This document shows positions 6,671 through 14,035 of a stretch of 31,327 bases of DNA, one piece after another. A program made the translations under genes and the position numbers. The stretch is from Desulfobulbaceae bacterium UBA2213 (GTDB lineage Bacteria; Desulfobacterota; Desulfobulbia; Desulfobulbales; Desulfocapsaceae): assembly GCA_002327225.1 (NCBI GenBank), contig DCUN01000134.1, positions 1 to 31,327 of the forward strand, written 5' to 3'. The notes below the pieces were generated by a model. That model worked only from the letters and a program-made list of their open reading frames with translations. It was not told the origin of the DNA and ran no database searches. The first letter of the stretch is position 1, and every line of letters begins with the position of its first letter.

Positions 6671-8368
6671 ATGATCAGCATTGCCACTCTCGGTCCCGAT
6701 GGATCAGACGGCTGTCAGGCCGCTCGGAAATACGCACCTGACGCCACTCTTCGCTTGTATAACCGAATCCCGGACATTATTAACGCCTTCATCAATGAAG
6801 AGACCGACCTGGCCATTATCCCTATCTACAATACCCGGGAAGGCGAGATCAAAGAGTATTTTCGTCTCATGGAACAGCTTGAAGAAGGATACTGGATCGA
6901 CAATATTGTCCTCCCCATTCACCTCTCCCTTGGCGCCCTGCCGCAAGATGACAACAGAAGGCAGATAAAGACCATCGTTGGGCGCGGTTCTGTTTTCAGA
7001 CAGTGCGATGAGTATATCGCAGAAAACTATCCCGAGGCCACCTTGATGACGGTCATTGATATCGACATGGCCCTTGTCGATATCAATGACCGAATGCTTC
7101 AAGATCATGCGGTCATTGAATCCGAAGAACTGCTGCGCAGGCATGGCCTGGAAATTTTGGCCAGGGAGGTTGTCCCGCATAATCGCACCCGCTTTGCCGT
7201 CCTTGGTACAAACCTGGCCAGCCAGACAGGATATGACGCCACAGCCATTATTACCCGACCACTCAAAGACCGGGTGGGGGTGCTTGTTGATATCCTCGGC
7301 GAATTCACTCGTCGCGGTATCAATATCCTCGATCTTCGTTCGGAAAACGACATCAAGACCCAGAAGCTGCAGATTTATCTCGAGGCGGAAGGACACGTCG
7401 GCGATGAGCTTCTCAGCCGCGCTCTGGAGAGTATAGAAAAAAATATTATCCAGGAAGAGGATTCTCTGAAACTTCTTGGTTCCTTCCCCCGTGTTGACAT
7501 GCGGGTCAAGAAAATTAAAACATTTGGCTTCATCGGCACCGGTGATATGAGCAGCTGGTTTGCCGACCGCCTGGAAAATGAAGGCTACCGCACCCTGATG
7601 ACCGGACGTTCCACCACCATGCGACCCGAGGAGATGATTCCCGAAGTTGATGTGGTCATTGTCTGCGTTCCCATTTCAGTTACGGTTGACACCATCTGCC
7701 AATATGGGGGGCTGTTACGCGACGGCCAGGCCCTGATTCTGTTAGCCGGTGAATCTGAAAATACCTTGAGGGCTGCCATGGAGTCGACCAGTCAAGGCGT
7801 GGAAGTCATGCTGGTCCACAATCTCTGGGGCCCCCAGGCCGTGACCATGAAAGACAAAAACGCTGCTGTGGTCAGGACGACCCGCAGCGGCGGATTCTGC
7901 GGTGAGTTTGAGGCCTTTCTCTACAAACACGGGGCTGACATCTTCCAGGACACCCCTGACAAGCATGATCTTCTCATGGGGGTCGGCCAGAAACTGCCGA
8001 CTATCATCTCCGTGGCCATGGCAAGCGTCCTGAGACAATACGGAATCAACTGCAAGGATATTGGCAGCCATTCCACCCTCACCTCCCTTTACGGCATTCT
8101 GGCCATGGCACGAGTGCATAACCAGAACCCTCGCACCTATGCCGAGATCATGGCCACCAGTGGTGACGGCAGGAAAATTGTACGCAGTTTTGCCGAAAAT
8201 CTGCTGCAGATCATAAATATAGCGGAAGATGGAAAAATTTCGGAGCTCTGCGACCTGATGGATCAGAATCGCGCCTACCTCACGCCCTCTTTCCTGGACG
8301 CCAGAATGAAGCAGGCCCGTGCCGTTGATGAGGTCTTGACCAGAGGCGGGATGAAGGGAGATTCGTAA
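6671..8368 (+). CDS. Prephenate dehydratase-like / ACT / prephenate dehydrogenase fusion protein
   Basis: One 565-residue chain appears to combine both branch enzymes of phenylalanine and tyrosine synthesis. Residues 1-185 resemble prephenate dehydratase: IATLGPDGSDG at the start, AIIPIYNTREGEI, and the catalytic TRF at 173-175. Residues about 190-265 are an ACT domain (RVGVLVDILGEFTRRGINIL), but without the usual ESRP phenylalanine-binding motif. Residues 280-565 resemble TyrA: the Rossmann loop FGFIGTGDM (286-293), His383 in VHNLWGPQ and His432 in DKHDLLMG. The start has only a weak ribosome binding site. A regulatory or partly inactive dehydratase half is possible, because several dehydratase motifs are divergent. 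Confidence 0.8.
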   Translation: MISIATLGPDGSDGCQAARKYAPDATLRLYNRIPDIINAFINEETDLAIIPIYNTREGEIKEYFRLMEQLEEGYWIDNIVLPIHLSLGALPQDDNRRQIKTIVGRGSVFRQCDEYIAENYPEATLMTVIDIDMALVDINDRMLQDHAVIESEELLRRHGLEILAREVVPHNRTRFAVLGTNLASQTGYDATAIITRPLKDRVGVLVDILGEFTRRGINILDLRSENDIKTQKLQIYLEAEGHVGDELLSRALESIEKNIIQEEDSLKLLGSFPRVDMRVKKIKTFGFIGTGDMSSWFADRLENEGYRTLMTGRSTTMRPEEMIPEVDVVIVCVPISVTVDTICQYGGLLRDGQALILLAGESENTLRAAMESTSQGVEVMLVHNLWGPQAVTMKDKNAAVVRTTRSGGFCGEFEAFLYKHGADIFQDTPDKHDLLMGVGQKLPTIISVAMASVLRQYGINCKDIGSHSTLTSLYGILAMARVHNQNPRTYAEIMATSGDGRKIVRSFAENLLQIINIAEDGKISELCDLMDQNRAYLTPSFLDARMKQARAVDEVLTRGGMKGDS

Positions 8369-8370
8369 GA

Positions 8371-8481
8371 GTGAAGCTACCTGAAAAAATCAAAAAATCA
8401 GGAAATATCGTGCTGATGACAATTCTGGCCTGCTGGCTCTTCCTTCTCTATTTTTCAGGAGCGGTCAAAGGCCCTGGCTGA
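8371..8481 (+). CDS. Small single-pass membrane peptide, possibly extended through UGA to 8562
   Basis: A GTG at 8371 with GGGAG 10 nt upstream starts 2 nt after the previous gene. It encodes 36 residues: a basic N-terminus (KLPEKIKKSG) followed by one hydrophobic helix (IVLMTILACWLFLLYFSG). The frame ends at a UGA (8479-8481), then stays open for 26 codons to TAG at 8560-8562. A perfect 7-bp hairpin with loop GGTCG lies 16 nt after the UGA, so UGA may be read as selenocysteine. Whether the peptide is made at all is uncertain; no homolog is recognised. Confidence 0.4.
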   Translation: MKLPEKIKKSGNIVLMTILACWLFLLYFSGAVKGPG

Positions 8482-8643
8482 AGCCCCTCATTCCTTCGGT
8501 CGGAAGGAACACAATGCGAGCTTCCTGCATCTTTTCAGCAAACCAACCAGGACGTACAATAGTTTTCAACTTTATTAAACCAGGGAAGTTACCCCCCACT
8601 AAAACTTTCATAAATCGCGCCGTCTCATTCAGGAGAAATACAT

Positions 8644-9294
8644 ATGTTTACCAGTAATTTCAGTTATCTTGACGAAGTCCATATCTGCCCCAGCTGCCAG
8701 TCCGAAATGTCCTGCTGTGAAGCCCCCCCTGTCCATGTCGGCGATGGCCTTGGCTGGGGATCGGAAGTCCTCTTTATCTGCCTGAACAATGAATGCCCCG
8801 TTTTTAAAAATGGCTGGCAGCACGTAGAGCTCCAGTACGGTCACAAGGGATCGTATCGCCGCATGCAATTACCTGGAAGTAATGAACAGAACGTAATGAT
8901 GGTTGCCAGTGAATACGCCTTTACCGGCAGCGTGATTAACATCGAGGCAGTAAAAATGCAAAACGCTCGTTACGTCAAAGAACTGAAAGCAGCCGAAGCC
9001 CTCGACACGTGTGTCGAGAACCACAATCTCGAGCCGGTCATGACTCTGATCCTTGACGAGTCAGCAAAACTTGCCAGCAGAGAGAAGGCTGTCGGCTGCC
9101 TGAAGGAGCTCAACGATCTTTCCTGCATTGACCCCATCAGAAATCACACCTTCAACGACACATCGCTGACCCAGAAATGCGGCATGATTATCAGTGAAAT
9201 ACTCAAGGCCCACTTCAAAAAGGAATGTCCATACTGCGCCGAGCTCATCAAGGCCCAGGCTCAGAAATGCCTGCACTGCAAGGCAGACCTGTAG
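8644..9294 (+). CDS. Protein with N- and C-terminal zinc-ribbon motifs, function unknown
   Basis: The product has 216 residues. The N-terminal part has CPSCQSEMSCC and FICLNNECPVF, consistent with a four-Cys metal knuckle. The C-terminal segment CPYCAELIKAQAQKCLHC is a typical zinc-ribbon of the type found at the ends of many bacterial proteins. The middle is mostly helical by composition. AGGAG stands 8-9 nt before the ATG. A role in nucleic-acid or protein binding is possible; no enzymatic motif is visible. The gene has about 160 nt upstream and no clear operon partner. Confidence 0.75.
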   Translation: MFTSNFSYLDEVHICPSCQSEMSCCEAPPVHVGDGLGWGSEVLFICLNNECPVFKNGWQHVELQYGHKGSYRRMQLPGSNEQNVMMVASEYAFTGSVINIEAVKMQNARYVKELKAAEALDTCVENHNLEPVMTLILDESAKLASREKAVGCLKELNDLSCIDPIRNHTFNDTSLTQKCGMIISEILKAHFKKECPYCAELIKAQAQKCLHCKADL

Positions 9295-9399
9295 ACCCTT
9301 TCATCAAGGGCCGGCAAGAAACAAAGACGGCTCAGAGGCCTGTTAAGGAATCAAACAAAAAGCCGTTTTACTCCTTAACTGCCCCATGTATTTTTACAC

Positions 9400-9428
9400 T
9401 TGCCAAAAGCAGCTGCAGCGGGTATAAA
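9400..9428 (+). promoter_or_regulatory. Promoter of tRNA-His
   Basis: TTGCCA (9400-9405) and TATAAA (9423-9428) are separated by 17 bp. They place a start site about 10 nt before the tRNA 5' end, as expected for a short tRNA leader. Confidence 0.6.
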
Positions 9429-9445
9429 GTTGTCATAATTTATGT

Positions 9446-9523
9446 GGTGAATGTAGCTCAGTTGGTGGCAGCACTTGGTTGTGGTCCAGGCGGTCGTGGG
9501 TTCGAGTCCCATCATTCACCCCA
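9446..9523 (+). tRNA. tRNA-His (anticodon GTG), CCA encoded
   Basis: The acceptor arms GTGAATG and CATTCAC pair over 7 bp. An extra 5' G (position -1, 9446) opposes C73, the identity mark of tRNA-His. The anticodon stem CTTGG/CCAGG frames the loop TTGTGGT with anticodon GTG. The T arm is GTGGG-TTCGAGT-CCCAT, and CCA is encoded at 9521-9523. The D stem has only three clear pairs. Confidence 0.95.
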
Positions 9524-9531
9524 CCCCAATG

Positions 9532-9569
9532 AAAAGGAGTTTCAGGCGTCTGCCGGAAGCTCCTTTTTT
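9532..9569 (+). terminator. Rho-independent terminator after tRNA-His
   Basis: AAAAGGAG pairs with CTCCTTTT, and the inner blocks TTC/GAA and GGC/GCC extend the stem around a GTCT loop. A run of T follows. It lies 8 nt after the tRNA CCA. Confidence 0.8.
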
Positions 9570-9948
9570 ATATTGTAACCAACTGGATATATTCTTCTTT
9601 TCACGCTGCATCCTCATCGGAATATTCCTGAAACAATTCCTGCCAATATATCCTTTCACGCTTCGCCCAAGAAGAGCGATCGACTTCAGCTTGATCAATT
9701 CCGGCGGCAAAGTCACCCCGGAAGATCAGCCTTCTGCAATCTGCTGCTATCTGCTGCAATTCACTCCCACCATATTCAAGTGTTGACTCTTGACAGGTGC
9801 ATTAATATTCGCTAGTCTAAAATATGATTATCAACAGTTTCATCATAAAAACTTTCGTTGTGATGTGATATGATTTGTTTTTTCGTCACTTCATTTCTCT
9901 GCAACTTCGTCAATAAAATCCCTTTATTTTCATGCTCTTATAATTTTC
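9570..9948. other. Non-coding stretch between tRNA-His and the torD-like gene
   Basis: I see no convincing gene here; the open frames are short and lack ribosome binding sites. A TTGACA at 9790-9795 followed after 17 bp by a weak TAGTCT (9813-9818) is a possible promoter for the chaperone-oxidoreductase operon. The last 130 nt are AT-rich. Confidence 0.5.
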
Positions 9949-10539
9949 ATGTCAGATTCCAACACATCTCAGGACATAGCTTCTCTGTATCGTTTTCTGG
10001 CCCAATGCATGCAGTACCCTGATCCGGAATGGATGAATGATGACTTCTTTAATGTCTTCTATAATCTTCTGGGAACCTTTGGTGCTATCCCAGAAGGTAA
10101 AGAAATAAAGATTGTTCTAGAACAATCTTCAGACTATATCGAAGAGCTGCAGATAGAATACACCAGGCTGTTCATCAACGGATTTCCCCATGTGGTAGCC
10201 CCACCCTATGCCTCAGTTTACATGGACAAGTCTGTCCAGGGAGCCTTTGCCCTTAAAACCCTGAATTTTTACAGGGAAAAAGGCTTTACGATGGAAGAGT
10301 CCGCCGACCTCCCTGACAATCTTATCCATGAGCTGGAATTCCTTTCACTCCTGGTTGAAGAAGAAGATTTTGAAGGAGAAGAAGAATTCCTGAACAAGCT
10401 GTTCCGACCCTGGTACAAATGTTTTTGTCCCCGTGTCACGGAAGAAACCCGCCATCCCTTTTACAGGATGGTTGTTACCTTAATTGATTCTTTTACAAAG
10501 GAGGAAGAGGAAGATGGCTTTCAACTTAACGAGGCGTAA
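9949..10539 (+). CDS. TorD/DmsD-family molybdoenzyme maturation chaperone
   Basis: This is a 196-residue, highly acidic, all-helical cytoplasmic protein. Family marks are the N-terminal LYRFLAQCMQYPD, the central EYTRLFINGFPHVVAPPYASVYMD and LPDNLIHELEFLSLLVEEE. TorD-family proteins bind the Tat signal of a partner molybdoenzyme and hold it until the cofactor is inserted. The partner is clearly the next gene, which has a Tat signal and starts inside this one (26-nt overlap). Confidence 0.88.
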   Translation: MSDSNTSQDIASLYRFLAQCMQYPDPEWMNDDFFNVFYNLLGTFGAIPEGKEIKIVLEQSSDYIEELQIEYTRLFINGFPHVVAPPYASVYMDKSVQGAFALKTLNFYREKGFTMEESADLPDNLIHELEFLSLLVEEEDFEGEEEFLNKLFRPWYKCFCPRVTEETRHPFYRMVVTLIDSFTKEEEEDGFQLNEA

Positions 10540-12754
10540 ATTCCTGCAGACGGCATCCCTGGCAGCAGCCGCGGTACCGCTGTCCAAGGTCGTCTCCGCA
10601 GAGACAGGTGTTGCCAAGGCGTCCCTGGAACCAAAGGGCACCATGGACGACACAACTGTGGTCGGCGGACTGTGCGAGATGTGCTTCTGGCGCTGTCAGC
10701 TGGTAGGCAAGGTGCGCGATGGTCAATTGATGAAACTTGAGGGCAACCCCAAGTCCATCGACAACGGTGTATCCCTCTGCGCCCGCGGCAACGCCGGTGT
10801 CAAACTGCTCTACGATGTGGACCGTCTGAAATACCCCCTGAAAAACGTGGGAAAACGCGGCGAGCCTGTGTGGAAGCGTATCTCCTGGAAAGAGGCCCTC
10901 GACGAATGCGGCTCCAAGCTCAAGGCCGTTGTTGACCAGCATGGCCCTCAGGGAATCTGCGTATTCCCCCATGGCGCTTCAGCCAAATATCCCATGCACT
11001 ATTTTGAGCGTACAGTAGGCACCCACAATGTGAGCGAGGCATCTTTCTTCCAGTGCCGCGGCATTCGGGACGCCGCCTATGTAAATACCACCGGCAAGGC
11101 GCCAGGTGAATTCGTTGACATGGCCAACACCAAGGTTATCTTCCTTGTTGGCAGTCACCTCGGCGAAAACATCCATGTCTCCCACATCAAGGCCTATATC
11201 AAGGGCCTGCAGAACGGCGCGAAACTGGTTGTGGCCGACCCACGCTACTCCGCTGCCGCCGCCAAGTCCGACATCTGGGTTCAGATCAAACCGGGTACCG
11301 ATACCGCTTACCTGCTGGCAATCATGAACTATCTGGTCAAAAACAACAAGTATGACAAGGACTTTGTGGCCAAGCACACTTCCGGCTTTGACAAGTTTTC
11401 CGAGGCTATTTCCGAATGGACCCTGGACAAGGCGGCCAAAGAATGCGACATCCCAGCCGCCCAGATCAAGGAAGTGGCCGAACTGCTGGCTGCCAATGCC
11501 CCGAATGTGGCCATCCATCCTGGTCGCTTTTCATCCTGGTACGGCAACGACTTTCAGCGTGAACGCTCACTGGCCTGCTTGACCGCGCTCCTTGGCGCCT
11601 ACTATGTGAAAGGCGGCTGGGCTGAGCCCAAGAACCCTAAACTGGGTAAGACCAGCTGGGCCGCGCAGGAGCATGGGGACAAGCATAATCTCAACGTCAG
11701 CAACGGCAAAAAGGTTCATCCTTACAGCCCTCCCGGCACCCCAACCGAATTGATCCGTGACTGCGCGATCAGCGGTAAACCTTATGCGATCAAGGGTTGT
11801 GTAATCTGGGGCCAGAATCCCATGCAGACTGTTCCCAATCAGGAAAAGATGAAACAGGTCTTCAAGGCCATGGATTTTATCATGTGCGTCGATGTCATGC
11901 CTACCGATGCGACCATGTGGGCCGACATCCTTCTGCCTGAGTCATCCTATCTTGAGCGTCACGACGAGATCAAGGTCGGGACTGGCAGGATAAAGGCCGA
12001 TGACAAGTTGCCAACCCAGTTCATCGCTCCTCGTATGCCCATGGTAAAAGCGATGTTCGAGCGCAAGGATCAGGTGTATATCACCAATGAAATCGCCAAA
12101 CGTATGGGCCACGAGAAAGACATTCCAGCCCAGACCCTGGAAGATCTGGTTGACAAGACCCTGGAAGCTGCCAATATCACCCTTGCTTCAGTCAAGGCCG
12201 AGGGCGGCATCCACCTCCAGCCTGGCCAGTCCCCTTATGGCGTGCCCGATGATTTTATGGTTCAATTGTTCAATGAAGAGATTGCCGCTGCCGGCTTTCC
12301 CGGTGCCCCAACCTATAAATCAGTTGAAGGTGTTCCAGCCGGATATGCAAGACTGCTTTTTGGCCGCGCCCCGGTACACACCTTCAACCGTACTCAGAAC
12401 AACGTCTGGCTGAACCACGAAATGCCGGACAATCCAGTGTGGCTTAATGATGAAGTTGCCGCCAAGCTTGGTGTTAAAGAGGGTGACATCGTTGGTTTTA
12501 TCAACAGTGAAGGGGTTAAATCCCGCACCACCACCTCGGTCAAGGTGACACCGGGCATCAGAAAGGATGCTGTCTATATGTACCATGGCTTCGGTTCTGC
12601 CAACCCACTGCTGACCGAAGGTGTCGGCAAAGGCGTTGACGATCAGAGCCTGATCACCAAAATTGCCATTGACCCGGAAACCGGCTGTAGTGGTATGCGT
12701 AACAACTTTGTTAAACTGACCAAGGATGGCAAAACCCTGGATATTCCAGCGTAA
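10514..12754 (+). CDS. Tat-exported molybdopterin oxidoreductase, PsrA/PhsA-like catalytic subunit
   Basis: This 746-residue DMSO-reductase-family enzyme has the Tat motif TRRKFLQTA (Arg7, Arg8) and a hydrophobic segment ending near VVSAE. An N-terminal [4Fe-4S] site uses Cys54, Cys57, Cys61 and Cys89. Cys181 in FFQCRGIRD is the likely molybdenum ligand, as in polysulfide/thiosulfate reductases. WGQNPMQT, LPESSYLERHDE and the C-terminal molydopterin-binding domain (NVWLNHEMPDNPVWLND) follow. AAAGGAGG lies 9 nt before the ATG at 10514, which overlaps the chaperone gene. The substrate is inferred to be an inorganic sulfur species, from the family and from the rhodanese gene downstream. Arsenate or other oxyanion activity cannot be excluded. 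Confidence 0.85.
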   Translation: MAFNLTRRKFLQTASLAAAAVPLSKVVSAETGVAKASLEPKGTMDDTTVVGGLCEMCFWRCQLVGKVRDGQLMKLEGNPKSIDNGVSLCARGNAGVKLLYDVDRLKYPLKNVGKRGEPVWKRISWKEALDECGSKLKAVVDQHGPQGICVFPHGASAKYPMHYFERTVGTHNVSEASFFQCRGIRDAAYVNTTGKAPGEFVDMANTKVIFLVGSHLGENIHVSHIKAYIKGLQNGAKLVVADPRYSAAAAKSDIWVQIKPGTDTAYLLAIMNYLVKNNKYDKDFVAKHTSGFDKFSEAISEWTLDKAAKECDIPAAQIKEVAELLAANAPNVAIHPGRFSSWYGNDFQRERSLACLTALLGAYYVKGGWAEPKNPKLGKTSWAAQEHGDKHNLNVSNGKKVHPYSPPGTPTELIRDCAISGKPYAIKGCVIWGQNPMQTVPNQEKMKQVFKAMDFIMCVDVMPTDATMWADILLPESSYLERHDEIKVGTGRIKADDKLPTQFIAPRMPMVKAMFERKDQVYITNEIAKRMGHEKDIPAQTLEDLVDKTLEAANITLASVKAEGGIHLQPGQSPYGVPDDFMVQLFNEEIAAAGFPGAPTYKSVEGVPAGYARLLFGRAPVHTFNRTQNNVWLNHEMPDNPVWLNDEVAAKLGVKEGDIVGFINSEGVKSRTTTSVKVTPGIRKDAVYMYHGFGSANPLLTEGVGKGVDDQSLITKIAIDPETGCSGMRNNFVKLTKDGKTLDIPA

Positions 12755-12804
12755 CTATTCCAGAGTAACCATAACCTTGAGCCCTTTTCAGGAGGATATT
12801 TTCG

Positions 12805-13617
12805 ATGCAATATGGAATGATCATTGACCTAGAACGCTGTGTGGGCTGTCATGCCTGCACCATAGCCTGCAAGGCGGAGTGGGAGGTCCCAGTTGAGTTT
12901 GGCAGGAACTGGGTCAAACGTCTCGGACCGAGCAAGGTAGGAAAAGAGCTTGCCTCTACCTACTATCCCGGCCTATGCAATCACTGCGCAAAACCACCCT
13001 GCGTGGATGCATGCCCTGCCGATCCGGTAGAGATGACCTTTAAAGATGCAAAAACTGGCAAGACTACCACCAAATCTGTGGCGGCAACCTGGAAAGATCC
13101 TCTTAACGGAACTGTTCAGATTGACAAGAGCCGCTGTCTCGGTTGTGGAGCCTGCGCTGAGGCTTGTCCATATGGCGCCCGTTATGTCAACCCTGCGCTC
13201 ATTGATGATATCTCATCAGACGGCAAGGCTGATAAATGTACCTACTGTATGCCACGCGTAGAAGCCGGGCTTACCCCTGCCTGTGTGCAGACTTGTATCA
13301 CCAATGCCCGTATATTCGGCGACCTTGATGATGCAAATTCTGATGTGGCAAAATATGTGGCTAAAGGCGCCAAAGGGCTGGAGCCAAAGGGTGATACCAT
13401 TGGGCCTAATTCCCGTTACTATGGCAAGAAGAAGGACATTACTCTTCTCTTCCAGGATTCCACTCCTGAGCTTGCCGACCTGAGCAGTGTCAAACGCCGG
13501 GCAATGATGGCCTCCATGGTGAAACCAGCTATGCGTCAAGCCAGAGATCTTGGTCTGCTCGGGCTGGCCGGTGCCCTGCTCGTTAAGGGACTGACTGAAG
13601 AGAAAGATGACAAATAA
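12805..13617 (+). CDS. Four-cluster ferredoxin subunit, PsrB/PhsB-like
   Basis: This 270-residue electron-transfer subunit belongs to the preceding molybdoenzyme. Four Cys clusters are visible: CVGCHACTIAC (Cys12-22), CNHCAKPPCVDAC, CLGCGACAEAC, and CTYC paired with ACVQTC. No signal peptide is present, so it would be co-exported with the Tat-bearing catalytic subunit. The C-terminal tail has a hydrophobic stretch (LGLLGLAGALLVKGL) followed by charged residues; it could touch the membrane. AGGAGG precedes the ATG. No NrfD/PsrC membrane anchor gene follows, since a terminator comes next. Confidence 0.88.
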   Translation: MQYGMIIDLERCVGCHACTIACKAEWEVPVEFGRNWVKRLGPSKVGKELASTYYPGLCNHCAKPPCVDACPADPVEMTFKDAKTGKTTTKSVAATWKDPLNGTVQIDKSRCLGCGACAEACPYGARYVNPALIDDISSDGKADKCTYCMPRVEAGLTPACVQTCITNARIFGDLDDANSDVAKYVAKGAKGLEPKGDTIGPNSRYYGKKKDITLLFQDSTPELADLSSVKRRAMMASMVKPAMRQARDLGLLGLAGALLVKGLTEEKDDK

Positions 13618-13657
13618 GTTCTTTGTCTGATTGACATTCATCAGCTTCCTGAACCTT

Positions 13658-13700
13658 AAAAAGGGTTGTTAACCATTCATTGGCTAACAACCCTTTTTTT
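13658..13700 (+). terminator. Rho-independent terminator of the chaperone-oxidoreductase operon
   Basis: GGGTTGTTA pairs with TAACAACCC, with an inner CCA/TGG pair, flanked by A- and T-runs (seven T at 13694-13700). It lies 41 nt after the ferredoxin stop, so the following rhodanese gene is probably a separate transcript. Confidence 0.9.
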
Positions 13701-14035
13701 ATTGCCCGGCATGGCGGGTTACCCCAGCCTGCGTTTCGCAGGCGTCACCAAATAAGGCGGCAAATCAAACGCAATCCGAGAAAGAAACCCCTATTTTTTG
13801 TGCAGCCAAAGTAATAATCAACAGCACCTGTTAAATCAGCTATATAGAAGACAATTACACCCGTTACGCTCTTGACACGAAGCAATCAACACATTACAAT
13901 AATTTCAACATATTGGCATGGTGTAAAAAATGCTGTCATTCATTTTAATATTAACGATTCCTGCCCATTTTAATTCTTTTTGTACTGAAAAAAGGGCAAG
14001 TATCTAACTTGTTTCACAAACACCTTGGAGGCTGT
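13701..14035. other. Leader region of the rhodanese gene
   Basis: There is no gene in this 335-nt stretch. It begins with a GC-rich segment holding the perfect hairpin GCCTGCG-ttt-CGCAGGC (13727-13743), then turns AT-rich. The promoter at 13872-13900 leaves a leader of about 130 nt before the ATG. GGAGG at 14027-14031 is the ribosome binding site. Confidence 0.5.
13872..13900 (+). promoter_or_regulatory. Near-consensus sigma-70 promoter for the selenocysteine rhodanese gene
   Basis: TTGACA (13872-13877) and TACAAT (13895-13900) are separated by 17 bp. This is the best-scoring promoter by eye in the window, and it supports independent expression of the downstream gene. Confidence 0.75.

Noticed and set aside
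8491..8509. Hairpin after 8481 as a rho-independent terminator
   Set aside because: The stem is followed by ACACAATGCG with no T-run, so a terminator is unlikely; it is reported as a possible SECIS element instead.
9475..9786. Plus-strand open frames running through and after tRNA-His
   Set aside because: They overlap the tRNA and its terminator, have no ribosome binding site and no protein-like composition.
13727..13743. Hairpin GCCTGCG-ttt-CGCAGGC as a structured RNA or second terminator
   Set aside because: It is short, without a T-run, and lies after an already strong terminator; no larger conserved structure could be supported by eye.
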